DNA of 64,000 bases from Pogostemon cablin (GCA_023678885.1 CM042952.1:35005236-35069235), one strand, 5' to 3'; positions 49,206 through 61,598 are shown, numbered from the stretch's first letter. The notes: generated from the letters alone by a model not told the origin. Made by a program: numbers and translations.

Positions 49206-49368
49206 TCAATCACTTTTGATTGATTTTCTTAACATTTCAATTGAAGAATTCGAACCAAATTATCCTTAATTTATTTGTGTTGTCACTCTATGTGATTAGG
49301 TGATATGTGTTGTGTAACTTTTTTTTAATCGGTAAATGTTAGTTGTACCAAATTATCCTTAATTTATA

Positions 49369-49619
49369 CTCCCTCCATCCCATTTCAATATTTACATATT
49401 TCTATTTTTGGCGTCTCATTTCAATGTTTAAGTTTTTTTTGGAATATGGGACCCACCTAAAACAATTATTATATCACCATGGTCCCCACATCCAACACTA
49501 ATACACCTACCCACTTTACATTAAATATTATATTTTTTCACCCACTATCTATTAAAATACTATAATCCTTAATCAACGTGCAAAAAGCAAACGTAAACAT
49601 TGAAATGGGACGGAGGAAG
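49369..49619. mobile_element. Stowaway-type MITE
   Basis: The ends 'CTCCCTCCATCCCATTTC' and 'GAAATGGGACGGAGGAAG' are flanked by TA. The interior is nearly the same as the copy at 23041-23278, so they share a recent ancestor. Confidence 0.85.
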
Positions 49620-49714
49620 TATGTGTTATGCAATGACATATGGATTGATAAACTATTTAGTTACTCTATTTAGTTACCATACAACCCCTTTTTCATGTCT
49701 CCTTATATCTGCCT

Positions 49715-49800
49715 CCTAATTCATTCTCAATGGGAATCGAACCTGAGTCTCTCATTTAAGTGAAGAGCCCAGTGCCCACCTGGTTGTGTAACTTTTTTTT
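49715..49800 (-). mobile_element. tRNA-like SINE fragment
   Basis: On the minus strand 'CCAGGTGGGCACTGGG' (box A-like) is followed by 'GGTTCGATTCCC' (box B) at the spacing of a tRNA promoter. The A/T run near 49790-49800 may be a remnant end. Too short and unpaired for a functional tRNA. Confidence 0.45.
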
Positions 49801-50045
49801 AAATTGACTTTTAGATTGATTTCTTCAGTTTTTTGTATTACTTACTTCATGCATCCACCATAATGTTTACGTCATTACAAGGTTTATATTTTCCTCTATA
49901 GTAAATGATACCCATATACAAAATAATTAATATATTTTTACGAGACATACATATAATATTAATACAACAGTTCACTGTACATTAAAATATTATATTTCCC
50001 ACCCAACTAATTTTCGACAAGACACATGATTTGTATCTATCCAGT

Positions 50046-50587
50046 CAGGGGCGGAGCTAGGATAAATTTTTAGCGGGGACTAGAAATAAAAGAAAGCAAA
50101 TACGTGTGAATCGAGTACGGTGTAAACTCTATGTTCCTCCATTATAATTTTATTATATTCCATGTTTTGCTAGAATTTAAATTAAATAAGAAAACATGGT
50201 TTACATCATAAACCTAATTTATAAGACACTAACGTGTAAAAGTATGTTGATCATAATTTATATTCGAACATTACATATACAAAATAGTACAATATAAAAG
50301 AATAATTTGCTAAAAAAATAATTAGAAATATTTTCAAATAATTGTCCAAAACTAAGAAAAGTGTAGATAATTTTTTTTTGTTGATTTAAAATGAGAAATT
50401 ATAGAGTATGTGTAGTAAAAGTATAAGCTATTTCATTCATCATAATACACAATCTAACATTTATTCATTCATTCTATTAAGACATCATAAATTGCTACTT
50501 ACCATTACTTTTAATTTACATTATATACTTAAACAATATTTTTTCCTAAGTAATGCACCTGTGTAAAAATACTGAAAGCTGAAGGAA

Positions 50588-50649
<62 letters not shown>

Positions 50650-50744
50650 GGATCTTAGAAATTAAAACTGAGGGAATACTATATATTTATGGTAATGGAT
50701 CTATAGTAATGGATTTTAAAAAAAAAAAAAAAAAAAAGAGGGAA

Positions 50745-50780
<36 letters not shown>

Positions 50781-50810
50781 ATGCATCTTGGAAATTAGGA
50801 TACGCCCCTG
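50046..50810. mobile_element. Non-autonomous hAT element with perfect 8-bp target duplication
   Basis: The left end 'CAGGGGCGGAGCTAGGATA' and right end 'TAGGATACGCCCCTG' are imperfect inverted repeats. The identical 8-mer TATCCAGT lies on both sides (50038-50045 and 50811-50818). The 765-bp interior is AT-rich, holding two long TA microsatellites (50591-50646 and 50748-50778) and an A-run, and has no transposase frame. Confidence 0.88.
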
Positions 50811-50818
50811 TATCCAGT

Positions 50819-51288
50819 ATTTTAGTTTGCTTTAGAATTAGTTTTAGAATCAAGTTTTGAAGTTTTTTATCTAAAGTAAGTTGAAATTTTAAATCAGTTT
50901 TTGAAAGTTTTTGGTTTTTCGACCATAACCGAATTGATTTTCGGTTCGATTAAGACCCTCGTTTAGTTCAGTTCCAAATACTAAAATTTCAATTCTTCCG
51001 GTTTTTAAATTGGCCGATGCACAACCAAAATCGTGTATCAAAACGGATTCCAAAATGCACTTGAAACTCAAAACTTAACTTGATTCTAATTAGTGGTTTG
51101 TGTTACGTAATGAAAGGAAAGAAAGTATTAGATGGTATGAAATTGAAACTTAGAGATACAATAGCAGATGAAGAAATTCATTGATTGTAACAAGGTGAAA
51201 AAGAAAAAGGTTATGCTGTTTGTGATACAAATAAAAGAATGCATAGATTGTGGTTGTTTCCTAAGAATAAAAACAATGGTGGCGATAC
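50819..51288. other. Downstream flank of squalene epoxidase
   Basis: Contains 3'-UTR sequence of the minus-strand squalene epoxidase gene near 51130-51288. The part 50880-51070 has phrases 'GGTTCGATT' and 'AAACCGAA'-like in both orientations that resemble decayed repeat DNA. No gene recognised. Confidence 0.35.
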
Positions 51289-53449
51289 TTATGCCATCAT
51301 GTCGAAGATTGCAGTCTTCATCACAACTGAAGTACCCCTGTTGTATGCAGGAATTGTGATAGGGAAGAACATCTGTCTCACCCCTTCGGATTTCACAATG
51401 GGGAAGATGATCCCATACGCATTCTGCAAAACCCAACCATAAATTAATGCAACCATCCAATTTCTGCATTTTGATCATGTATAGTATTAGCATAGCTCAC
51501 CATGAGTAACCTGGCTCCAAGAGAGAGGTGCTTAGGCGATGGAAACGGAAAAAGCAAGCGGCCTACACCGTAGACAGCCACAGCAAAGAAGTGTGCAACC
51601 AAGCTCATTGGCCTGGGGTTCAAACCGGAAAGCAGAGCAATAGGCCCTTGTGTACACATTCCTCCTAGACTCAGATAGTCGAAACAGGCTTCTCTCATCT
51701 CCCTACTTGCTGGGTCAGGGGCCGGACAGAACACCTGGTAAAGGGCTCCCGCTAAGGTGTTTATAGTTGATGCCACTGGCTGAAACCGCCAAAAATTAGC
51801 ATTAGCTGAGTTTGGTTTTAGAAAAGCAACTGCAGAGACAAGGGTAGCTCACTTTTCTAAGGGTGTAAAATGACTCCAGATGTTTGGTGAGGGCAGCTGC
51901 ATCCTTGAAATCATGTAGAGGCCTTAGTAGGTCTCGGAGCACCACCACATCAGAGAGGGCCACCGTCATTCCTCCACCAGTTAAAGGATGGCGCATGTTG
52001 AATGCGTCTCCAAGTAGAATAGCACCTGGAGTTGGAAGGGGGGAGGCAGGCAAGCTCCTGTTCGGCATCGATCGTATGTCACCCTTTTCAACTTGATCAA
52101 TAAAAGCGTCACGAAGCTCATGTGGAAGCTGCAACAAAATCTCATCAGGTCACACTGCAGTTAAGCCGAGATCTAGAATATGTAGCTAAGCTAGTACCTG
52201 AGGAGCCACCTCTGTTATCAAGTATTTGGCCATGTCTCCATTAGAAATACAAGGCATTTTTGAGCAAGGAATGTCAACCAAACATCGCACTTCTGTGCTG
52301 CTGACTGGATAGAATAAGACGGGCGATGGATTCGCCAAAATAACGTGTCCATGATTTGGATGTGGAAGCTTTCTGTTGTCCAGGTTAAGGACCATGCCAA
52401 CAAAGTGAGACAGAATGTTTACCTGCAGAAAAAATCAGAGTTGAGGGGAAATGCTTCAAGGGAACTTGTAAAGATTGAGTATACATGTAAATATACCTGG
52501 GGAATGCACAGATTTTTTCTTAAGTTAGAAAAGCATCCATCACACACAATTGTTAAGGGAGCAAATGCCTTAACATCAACACCATCTTTGTTCTTGTACT
52601 TAACTCCTTTGACAATCCCTTTTTCTTCAATCAAAGACGTCACCGTTCCTTGCTCCATCCTTACACTGCATCATATATAAACCACGACTCAAAATCCTCT
52701 TCAAATTTGCACACATAAATACATGGAGTAATATATGTGTATTCTAGTCCTACTTTGGAAGAGAAGCTGCTTTCTCCCGCAACCTTTGGATGAACCGGCC
52801 ATGGTGAAAACTTCTTCCCGAAACATCTGAACTGTATTCTTGCAGAGGATAAGTTAATTTAGCATATTTACCCTCCTTGTAAAGTGCATATCCATACACT
52901 TGCTGAGAATCAATTCTGTTCACACATTCTGCAGCCACATCAAGCTCGTTAACAATGAGGCATCAAACACACATTTTAACTGCAAAATACGTTATCGCTT
53001 ACCCTCCATTCCCAACTCCACTAGTTTCAGGTATCCACCTGGTTGTAACAACTCACCAACTATTCTGTTTGGTTGGCATAAATCCCTTTCAAGCACTTGC
53101 ACCACACGTCCACCCTAAGACTCAATATCAATGGCTTCAAATCAACTCAACAAAATATCAAGTGTATATCAATCTTCTGCCTACATAGAATGTAATGTAA
53201 TAAATCACGAAAAAGATTTCCTATTTATACCTTTGCCAAAGAATAGGCCAATGCTGAACCAGCTACACCAGCACCAACAATGACAACATCAGGTGGGCCA
53301 TTCTTCTTGAAGACGCAATTTTCCGACCTTATATGGGCATTGGAAGCCGCCTGCTTTTGATCTATCTTTCTTACAAATCTGTGTAGTAACATAAAACCAA
53401 GAACCAGAACAGAGAAACCACCTAGAATATACAGTTCCATCATATTCAT
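51289..53449 (-). CDS. SQE: Squalene epoxidase (squalene monooxygenase)
   Basis: Eight exons on the minus strand (53449-53231, 53114-53003, 52928-52754, 52665-52497, 52422-52198, 52128-51853, 51779-51501, 51423-51289) join in frame to 529 aa, normal for plant squalene epoxidases. The enzyme converts squalene to 2,3-oxidosqualene at the ER, the oxygen-dependent step before sterols and triterpenes. An N-terminal hydrophobic anchor (about residues 5-22) precedes the FAD motif VVIVGAGVAGSALAY (GAGVAG at 59-64). Other signatures are DRIVGELLQPGG-like NRIVGELLQPGGYLKL, FAPLTIVCDGCFSNLR, and GDAFNMRHPLTGGGMTVALSD. The C-terminus has GIIFPIVKSEGVRQMFFP and a tail longer than some homologues. All introns are GT-AG. 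Alternative start codons two codons downstream (MMEL) cannot be excluded. Confidence 0.96.
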
Positions 53450-54270
53450 CTCTATGCTTTTCAGACAATTATCCTTTGCACATAGGATAGAAGATCATCA
53501 AGACATTAAATAGAACGAGGTTAAAAGGAGTGAGATCCTCACTCCAAGTTGGACTTTTGTCATATAGCAAATTAGAAAGTGGTCGTCGGGGATAACAAGT
53601 CAATTACATTTAACAAAGGAGTCAAATGTATGAATGCAGGAACATTAAAAAAGTTTTCAAGGTTTAGAAATAAACTGGGGATTAAAACCGGGGGTGACAG
53701 GAATCTTTGGTTCATGATGTTTTAATTTATTTAATAATTGGTTGGCATTCACCAACAAATCTGAGAATCATTTTTCAGAAGACAGCGTTTTACCATCAAA
53801 ACGCTAATAAACAAATCTAAGAATCCTTCAACAGACCTATGAAAGCACAAAACCAGCAAGCTTTCACTTATATTAAGAGTAATACTCCTATTTGTTTTTA
53901 TTTTCCAGCATAATCCAATCACTAAAAAATATAATATAGCCTAGCAAGTCGGACAATAATACGAGATTGTGAGATCAATGGTGCCTTTGCCAAGTGACCG
54001 AACCCATCATCTAGGTTTGGCCAAATTTTTTTTCGTAAGAATTGCGTTAATCTAAACCCTAATCAAGACATTGGGCATTAATTGCATTTGCAGGTACTAA
54101 ATTTCAATTATTTATGGGGCACTGAAACAAAATTAACCTGTCAAAATATCCTGGCCAAACAGAAATAGTTTTCTTACATGTGATTATACAGACATTGACA
54201 AATTATAGCTACGCAAAATATCAGGTTCAACAGTGTGTAGTTGCCCGGAGCCTTAGCAAATTGCAGCAGG
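53450..54270. other. Intergenic DNA between squalene epoxidase and the Myb gene
   Basis: Holds the promoter and leader of the squalene epoxidase gene (53450 upward, read on the minus strand) and the 3' flank of the Myb gene. No repeat end, RNA gene or further coding exon was recognised. Confidence 0.4.
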
Positions 54271-56518
54271 TCATCTGCCACTCCGCATCATGTTTCTCCA
54301 TTTATCTTTCAAATCAACCTGAATAAAACATCAATAACTTGAGTCAACCAAACCTGATATTGACAAGTAATCATTTACTTTACTCTGCTCACTTCTGTTC
54401 TGCCTTCAAATATATCTTGGTACATAGTTCTAATCACCTTCCAGTTTCCTTTTCCATACCTAATAGCAAAAATTCTTGTTAATATTTATTTCCAATAACT
54501 CAAGAAAAAAAAATATTGGGCTAATAAGACAAATCATAATGATAGCTAATCCATACTTCTCAACTCCAATCCTCAAAAAGCTTTCTTCAAGAGTACTCCA
54601 TTTCCGAGGGTCTCTCCTTTTCTTCAAATTCATAGTCTCGCCTAGCCTAGTCTCTTGTTTTTCCTGCCACTGCAAACAAATCAAACTGAGTCACAATAAT
54701 TGCATTTAAAAGAAACAATATGCAAACATTCTGCGCTATACCAAAATTAGCCTTAGAAACAGCACAAGTGACAAGTGCTTGGTGTTTAGCTTACGCAACC
54801 TACTAAACCAAAACATAAAGGGCCAGGGAAGAAAATCATATTATACTATAACAAAGTTTTTTCCCCTCAAGTGCTATTTGATTGCATGATTAACAATGGG
54901 ATATAAGTCAATCCTCACACTCAAAAATATAACTCAAATGATAAATATATGGAGAATACAGATAAATTAGACATAAAAGAACAGGCTAGCATATATGATC
55001 ACCATAAAACGTCAAATAGACTTGCACATTAGGACATATAAGGACAAGGGCTACAAATTATGGTATGAAAAGAGTAGACAAGGATTATTTTCTAGTATTT
55101 AATATAGGTCCATCCATCAGACTACAATGGAGACCTTCCATACACTAATTCATTGAAGACTAATAAGTGGTGTAAGTAGACTCACTGACCCACACTCCGA
55201 TAAGCTTACCAATTATTATACATTGAAGACTGACAAGTGAAGTAAGTAGACCCACACTAATATAAGCTTATCACCTCACAGTCATGAGCAGATCTGTTCC
55301 GCTCCATCAAACTTGGCCTAGGCACATCACTAATATTTACACAGGTGGCTTCAGCAACTCCACTACCGCTTGCATGAACAACTCCATCATCCTCAATATC
55401 CTCCACAGGAAGTTGGTCCTTGTTTTTTCTTAACTCAGCAGAGATTGCTTCTGCAAATTTTAATGATTCGGGAAGGGGGTCTGTAACAACAGCTCGGAGC
55501 TCCAATAAACTATTTTTAAGGGCATCCACAACACTATTATATTGTGCGCTATCAACTGAGTTATATTTTTGACAAGTCGTCGTTTCATTAGAATCTTTGA
55601 CTCCTCTGGACGTCCCTGATGCCATTCCTGTAGAACGTCTCAAACCAATAAGCTTCTCCCTCAGCTTAATTTTTCCCTCATATACTTCTTGAAAAGAAAA
55701 TAGAAACAAAGTGAACACTAAGAAAAGATCATTAACACACAAAAATATATAAGCAATAACAGTTTTGAACCCAACTATAAATACATCCCTCCCTCCCATT
55801 CTGCAACTGAAACAACCATGAACTTACCTTCACAAGCATTGCTTGCACTCCGAGGTGCTTCTTTTCCAGCTTCTCTATCCATTTCATCAACATTCATAAT
55901 TCCCTGCAAACCCTCATCACTCTTCACGCTCTCTGCCACCAACTCCAGAAACGAAGGATCCAATTTTTTCCTCTCTTCTCTGATATAGGCATTGACTGCC
56001 CCAACACCATCTACTTCCTCACTCTTCTTTATAAGACCCTTGAAAACATCATCATCCCACACCGCTGCCTCCATGTCGTCTTTCCAGGAAAGCAGCGATT
56101 CTGAACACAATCCTCCATTCTCCACACCTCTCATCATTTTGCCAATTCTCAACCTCCAGATACACTTCACTGCCTCGAAAAATTTGAAGCTTTCACAATT
56201 ATCCCCTAAATCTCCATTTTTAAACATCTTCATTGTATACTGCACTGCCACCGCACAATATGCACGTTTCATTAAATCAGAAACTGCATTTCCGTTCATG
56301 AACTCTACCTCCTCCAATTGCTCCAATAAACTAAGAGTTGTTTCAGAAATGCTATGGCGCAAGGTATCAGACTCGAGAATCTTCAATAAAACCAATTTAT
56401 TTGAATTGGACTGCTCAGGCAGAAGAAGAAGCAGGGAATTTACAGAATGGTCTTCGAGTGGTTCTCGGAAAAGCGTCTCCAGAACCCAAGAGGCAATCTC
56501 AGGATCCGTATTCATCAT
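54271..56518 (-). CDS. Telobox Myb (TRF-like) DNA-binding protein
   Basis: Five exons on the minus strand (56518-55828, 55684-55275, 54669-54557, 54459-54393, 54318-54271) join to 442 aa. The C-terminus is a single Myb/SANT domain (about residues 386-440) with RKWSTLEESFLRIGVEKYG, GNWKVI and the telobox signature VDLKDKWRNMMR, which in this family reads telomeric TTTAGGG DNA. The N-terminal 230 residues are mainly helical with Leu-rich stretches; no other domain is recognised. The frame stays open to 56593, but starting at the Met-Met at 56518 gives the N-terminus (MMNTDPEIASWVLE) expected for this group. Intron boundaries and phases are consistent. Role in telomeres versus general transcription cannot be told. 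Confidence 0.88.
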
Positions 56519-57120
56519 AAAACCAAAAAATATCAAACTCTTAATTTGCAGAGCTGGGAAAAGTTGAACAGCAGACTTGGCGCCTAAACCCACTCAAAAT
56601 GGAGAAAAACAAGTTCATAAGCTGGCTAATAATTGGAAAACAAGATTTCAGAAAGTTGTTAGCGGTTCCTTACCTTCTAGTGACAATGCGATAGAAGATA
56701 TTAACTAGTATAGCACGCAGGATCTCCTCCACCTCCACCTACGAGTCTGTGGTCCGCTGCTTTCCCTTCTTCACCGTTAAGTTGTGCAGGATGAATGCAA
56801 TGCCATCCCGAGTCCCGACCAAAGTTAAGACCACTCTTTATTTTTAAGACAGCTGATAACCCACTCCAAATCAAATTTATTATCAAAATGAATAAACGAG
56901 AAAAAACATTTGATTGAAATCTATCGCCCAACGCATGAACATATGCGTACTTGAAGTAAAAGCCAAGGACCAGATTTTGTAAACACCAACCAAACCGAGA
57001 CAGGCAATAAATTCAACTCAAACGACACCAATCTACTATCTCAACCGCAACAATAAGCCAAAAATTATACAAACAACTTAAAAGGCATTAATTTATTACT
57101 AGCACATTCTAAACGTTTAA
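56519..57120 (-). promoter_or_regulatory. Leader and promoter zone of the Myb gene
   Basis: Sequence upstream of the chosen start, read on the minus strand. A GC-richer patch at 56705-56830 may be a 5'UTR exon or the 5' end of the transcript; an open frame there (56701-56931) has no resemblance to a known protein. No TATA box was chosen. Confidence 0.35.
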
Positions 57121-58640
57121 TTGTAAGCAGTCTGGATATGTTTTATGGTCTTAAATGTCTCCATTTTTATCAATTCTTGTGTGTAGTTTGCCTCCTGTTG
57201 AACTTTGATATATTTACATCCCAGTTTAAAAGTGAGGAAATTCCTAACTGCTAGCTGAATAAGGATTTAGAGGAGTGGGAATTAAACGTTGGGATGTATG
57301 GGTATGATTTTTCAGGTTATGATTCATTAGGACTGCAAGAGTATCACCTTGATAACTTTTATTTTTCAATTTTCATTAGATAACTTTTTTTTTTAATATT
57401 ATTTACGAGTGCAGTGTCCTAATTCATATGTGAGTGGATGAATGTAAAAACACTCCTAGTTTTCTCATGAACAGTGCGTATCCATGGCTATCGTGTAGGC
57501 ATAAACTGGTGGGAGAAGAAGCACGTTATATGAACAAACTCGGTTAGAAGATCTGATATTGATCAATTGAAGCAATTAAATATAATTAAATTTTTCCTAA
57601 AATTTCAAAGCTACTTATCAGACAAATGCTTATTTGTAAAGTGTACAAAACTCACTTATCGCATCCCATTGATTGTTTTTTACTAAACAACTTAAAAAAA
57701 AATAAGACCACATTTACTGCGGAAACTACCGTATTTTTTACAATTTTTTAATGCCCATTGAGTAACTTTAACCAGTGTGAACCGAACACATAACCGAAGA
57801 CTTAGTATTTAAAATATTTTAATGCTTATCTCAAGAACAATAACCGAACACAATCGCTGCTGAACAGAAACCCTAAACTGGCTATAATGAAATCAGATTC
57901 CTCGATATAATTGAACTAAGTATCAAAATAAATTTCAAACACAAACAGATGCACATCCAATTACATGACAATGCAGTAATCACCTCGAATCTCAGTCAAA
58001 GTGGCGTGGTTTCCCCATTTTCCAGTCTCTTTATTCAGAAGTTTCGTTCACCCAACAATCAATTTCAGTCATATCAGTTTATTATTCAGTTTTATAATAA
58101 GATAGAAGAGTTGAATATTGAGTGCGATCTTTGTGAGCGAACAAGAAGAGGGATTTCGATTGCATATAGAAGAGATAAATTTTGAGTGCGATCTTTGTGA
58201 GCGAACAAGAAGAGAGATTTCGATTGCATAGCATAAACCAAGAGAAAGGGTTTATGATGACCGTATTGATCAACATTTCTAATAGTCCCGGATAGTTTTA
58301 CTCGTGTGTAAGAAATAAGAAGTTTCCTGAACTTATTTGGGTGTATTTAATACTCTCGTAATTTCATACTATTTTTACCCACAAATATTTTTACACATTT
58401 TAATTAGTGTTAAATATTTACATTTTACACTTTATTCATTTTATTCATAATTTTCAACAACTTTAATTATTTTTCTCTTAAATTTATTAATTTATCACTA
58501 TTTTATCTTATTATTATTAATTTTATGTATTTATAAAGAGTTTATGTATAGAGAAAATGTATTTTTAAATACACACCTCACTTTTATTAAATACAAATTT
58601 CATTAATATATAATTGAAATATGTATTTTTAAAAGTTTAA
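57121..58640. other. Intergenic DNA with a 60-bp duplication
   Basis: AT-rich, no gene recognised. A unit of about 62 bp containing 'TTGAGTGCGATCTTTGTGAG' and 'AAGAAGAG.GATTTCGATTGC' occurs twice in tandem at 58113-58232. From 58300 to 58640 the sequence resembles degenerate Stowaway-type debris. Confidence 0.5.
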
Positions 58641-58667
58641 ATTATTGTTATTTCATGCACATCTATC

Positions 58668-59636
58668 TATGGATGTAAAAAATGGTCCGGCCGGCTCGAA
58701 CCCGCCCTGGCCCATATCAAGAATTGGGCGGGTCTGGATAGGATTGGACAAAAAAATTGTAAATCGCAAAAATTGATCGAATCGAATTGCACCACACCGC
58801 GATATACAATTATTTGAATAAATCACAATTTATTTTTTGAAGTAAAACCGCATCGTACTATGCGATGCAATTTCATTTTTTAGTAGAAACCGCACCAACC
58901 TGCACCATATATATTACTTATAAATTAATAAATATAATATTTTGATGTGGAGTGAGGTGAGAAAAATAATATTTAATGTAAAGTAGGTTGTTGTATTAGT
59001 ATTGTGTGTGTGCCCTACATGAAATAATTAATTGTTTTGTGTGGGCATAACATAACAAAAAATGAATGTAAATCTTAATTTGGGGCAACACAAAATAGAA
59101 TACGTAAAACTTAACGTGAGACCGATGGAGTATTTTAGACTTTGTTAGTATATATGGTATTTTTGTCATTAGCCTGCTATTCATATTTGTGAAACCTTCA
59201 AATTACCAAATATCAATGTATTATCTTCCTTCTATAATTTATCGTCGTCTCGCTTTACTCTTTTGGCATGTTACTTTTTTATTTTTTATTTCTCTTCCTA
59301 TCATGTATACTAATATTCCTCTTAAACATTGACGTTGTTGATTAAATGTTTGTTAAACTGTTTTTTATTTATAAGAAAAATCAGGAATGAATAGTTATTT
59401 ATTGAATTGCCCTTTATATTTTCGTCGGCCACCAAAAAAATTAATAGTAGAACATATTATTTAAGTTAATTTATAAGTGAAACCGTCAAACTGCAAAAAA
59501 TCGATCAAAACCGTTTAAAACCGCATAATCAATATTATTTGAATGATCGTGATTTACACTTCATTATTAAACCGAACCACATATAACAATGCAATTTGAA
59601 TTATGTAAAAATAATAATAATAAAACCGCACCCCTA
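58668..59636. mobile_element. Possible hAT-like element with repeated 'AAACCGCA' motifs
   Basis: The right end, read inverted, is 'TAGGGGTGCGGTTTTA', a typical hAT terminus. The left end near 58668 ('TATGGATGTAAAAAATGG') is only loosely similar. Short 'AAACCGCAC', 'AACCGCAT' and 'TGCGGT' phrases recur near both sides. The flanking 8-mers agree at only four positions, so the left border is doubtful. Confidence 0.4.
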
Positions 59637-59769
59637 TGTCTAGGTAATTGTGATGTCCCGGTATGACCAGTTTGTGCCCCGTTTAATATTTACACTATAT
59701 AATATATATTATGCGTATAACATGTATATTTTATTTATGTTTTTGTATTATATTCATTATTTATAAAAT

Positions 59770-60110
59770 GGTTAATTATAGTGTGCACCTTAAGATATGG
59801 TGCACCCATATACAAATATAAATAAAAATATATACAATTATGAGAAAAATGTATACAATTTAATTGTTAGTCTTTTTAATAAAAAATTTAGTGTAAAAAA
59901 ATATACAATTATTAAAAAATATGTATACACTATTGAATAAAAAGTTATACGCATGTGGATGTTAGTTTTTTTAATAAAAAATTTAGTGTGAAAAAAGTAT
60001 ACAATTATTATAAAACATTTATACAAAATAGAATAACATGTATACAAAATAAAATTAAAAGTCATACACATATGAGTGCACCCTTGCACCCGGGTGCACC
60101 CAATATACAC
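59770..60110. mobile_element. MITE-like element with GTGCACC ends
   Basis: Left 'AGTGTGCACCTTAAGATATGG' style end and right 'CACCCGGGTGCACCCAATATACACT' end. The interior is 'GTATACAATTATT'/'AAAAATTTAGTGTGAAAAAA' phrases, several duplicated (for example 59870-59905 and 59975-60010). No coding sequence. Confidence 0.5.
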
Positions 60111-60202
60111 TCTTATAAAATATATTTGCTTAATTGATTAACTATGTAGAAAATATAAAATAAAAAAAATCAAAATGGGGCAGACCCACCTCGCCACGTA
60201 CA

Positions 60203-60368
60203 GGACACGTGGCGGGCCGGACCCGTGACAAAAGAATGGGTATGTGTACTCAACTACCCGCCCCAGTGATATTCCTATACACAAGGGACACGTGGCGAGC
60301 CGGACTCGTGACAAAAGAATGGGTCTGAGTACTCAACTACCCGCCCCAGTGACATCCCTATACACATC
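60203..60368. repeat. Two tandem copies of an 83-bp GC-rich unit carrying a G-box
   Basis: Each copy holds 'GACACGTGGCG', 'CCGTGACAAAAGAATGGG' or the one-base variant, and 'CAACTACCCGCCCCAGTGA'. The period is 83 bp (GACACGTGG starts at 60204 and 60287). The block is far richer in GC than its surroundings. ACACGTGGC is the plant ABRE/G-box core, but no gene start is nearby. Confidence 0.8.
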
Positions 60369-60799
60369 CTTGTGTGTCTTTAACTAATATATTAAAGGAG
60401 ATAGTTTAACTCTGATGAGGAGTCGTCACGAGAAATAATCTCAATTATGATATTCAACCTTTTCTATTTATTTTATTTTTATTAATTTCCTTAATTTCAT
60501 TATAATTTTTAAAATTTATATATAATTCTTTAATCTCAATTATATAATTATATATAAGGTCCATTACTATTAGGTATAATTTATATACTACAATTACTAA
60601 TAGATACAATAGATAAAAATATTATTAATTAATACATTAATAATGAGTAAAATATCTTTCTTACCCTTATTTTAATTATGTTCAAAAATAATTTAAAAGA
60701 GTAGATATTTAATATAATATTAAAGAGAAAAATCATCACATAATTCACTCCTTAAAAATAGGTGGAAGTTTACTGCAATATGTTGATTGAAAACCCAAT

Positions 60800-61090
60800 A
60801 ATACTCCCTTATCCTTATTTGTGTTCAAAAATTCATATACGTGTTCAGGATATTTGTGTTTAGAGTTTAATAATTTGTGTTCAGAATTTTATATAGTTCA
60901 GGATATTTATGTTCAGATTTTAATAATCAATTTTCTCTTACTTATACCGTTAAAAAGACTTTACATGTATTCTGAAATTTATATACTTTAATTGTTAAAA
61001 AAGTCATTACTTGTGTTCAGAAATTTATATATGTGGTATTCAGGATATTTGTGTTCAGAATTTAATAATCATTCATACGTTGATTTATTT
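60800..61090. repeat. Imperfect repeats of 'GTGTTCAGGATATTTGTGTTCAG'
   Basis: About six degenerate copies of the phrase 'TGTTCAG(G/A)ATATTT' separated by 'TTTAATAATT' and 'TTATATA' spacers, all in one orientation. No coding content. Confidence 0.65.
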
Positions 61091-61116
61091 CGTGAGTAAA
61101 ACCCCCACATGTGTTC

Positions 61117-61119
<3 letters not shown>

Positions 61120-61157
<38 letters not shown>
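61120..61157. repeat. (TA)n microsatellite
   Basis: A pure TA tract within the repeat zone. Confidence 0.9.
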
Positions 61158-61162
<5 letters not shown>

Positions 61163-61595
61163 CAAAATATTTGTGTTAAGGACAAAATAATTGCGCAGAA
61201 GAACAAGATCACCGTAACAAGATCCACCCCATATTAGTAGAGAGATGGGAACCATTAATGAATTCAAAGCAATACAAATATCATAACAACAAAAAATATA
61301 CACATACATAGGAGATAGAAGAGAATAATATTGTTAGGAGGGAGAGAAGAGAATAGTAACTTTTGCATAATATGCTCTCGCTTCAGAAGTTGATAATGAT
61401 GCGGCAATGGAGACGAAATCATCAATGAAGGAATGAATCACGTTATATGATTTGAGATTTTATTTAATTGTTATATAGGGATATATTGGGTATCTTGCAT
61501 TAATAAATTGTATCTATTAATAATATTTTCATGTTAATGTATCTACTAGTAACTATTAATATTGCTATATATTTTGTATTAGGTAGTAATAAATC

Positions 61596-61598
<3 letters not shown>

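Noticed and set aside
6417..56518. A biosynthetic gene cluster linking the monooxygenase, squalene epoxidase and PI synthase
   Set aside because: The genes are 10-45 kb apart, separated by unrelated housekeeping genes and transposons, and belong to different pathways.
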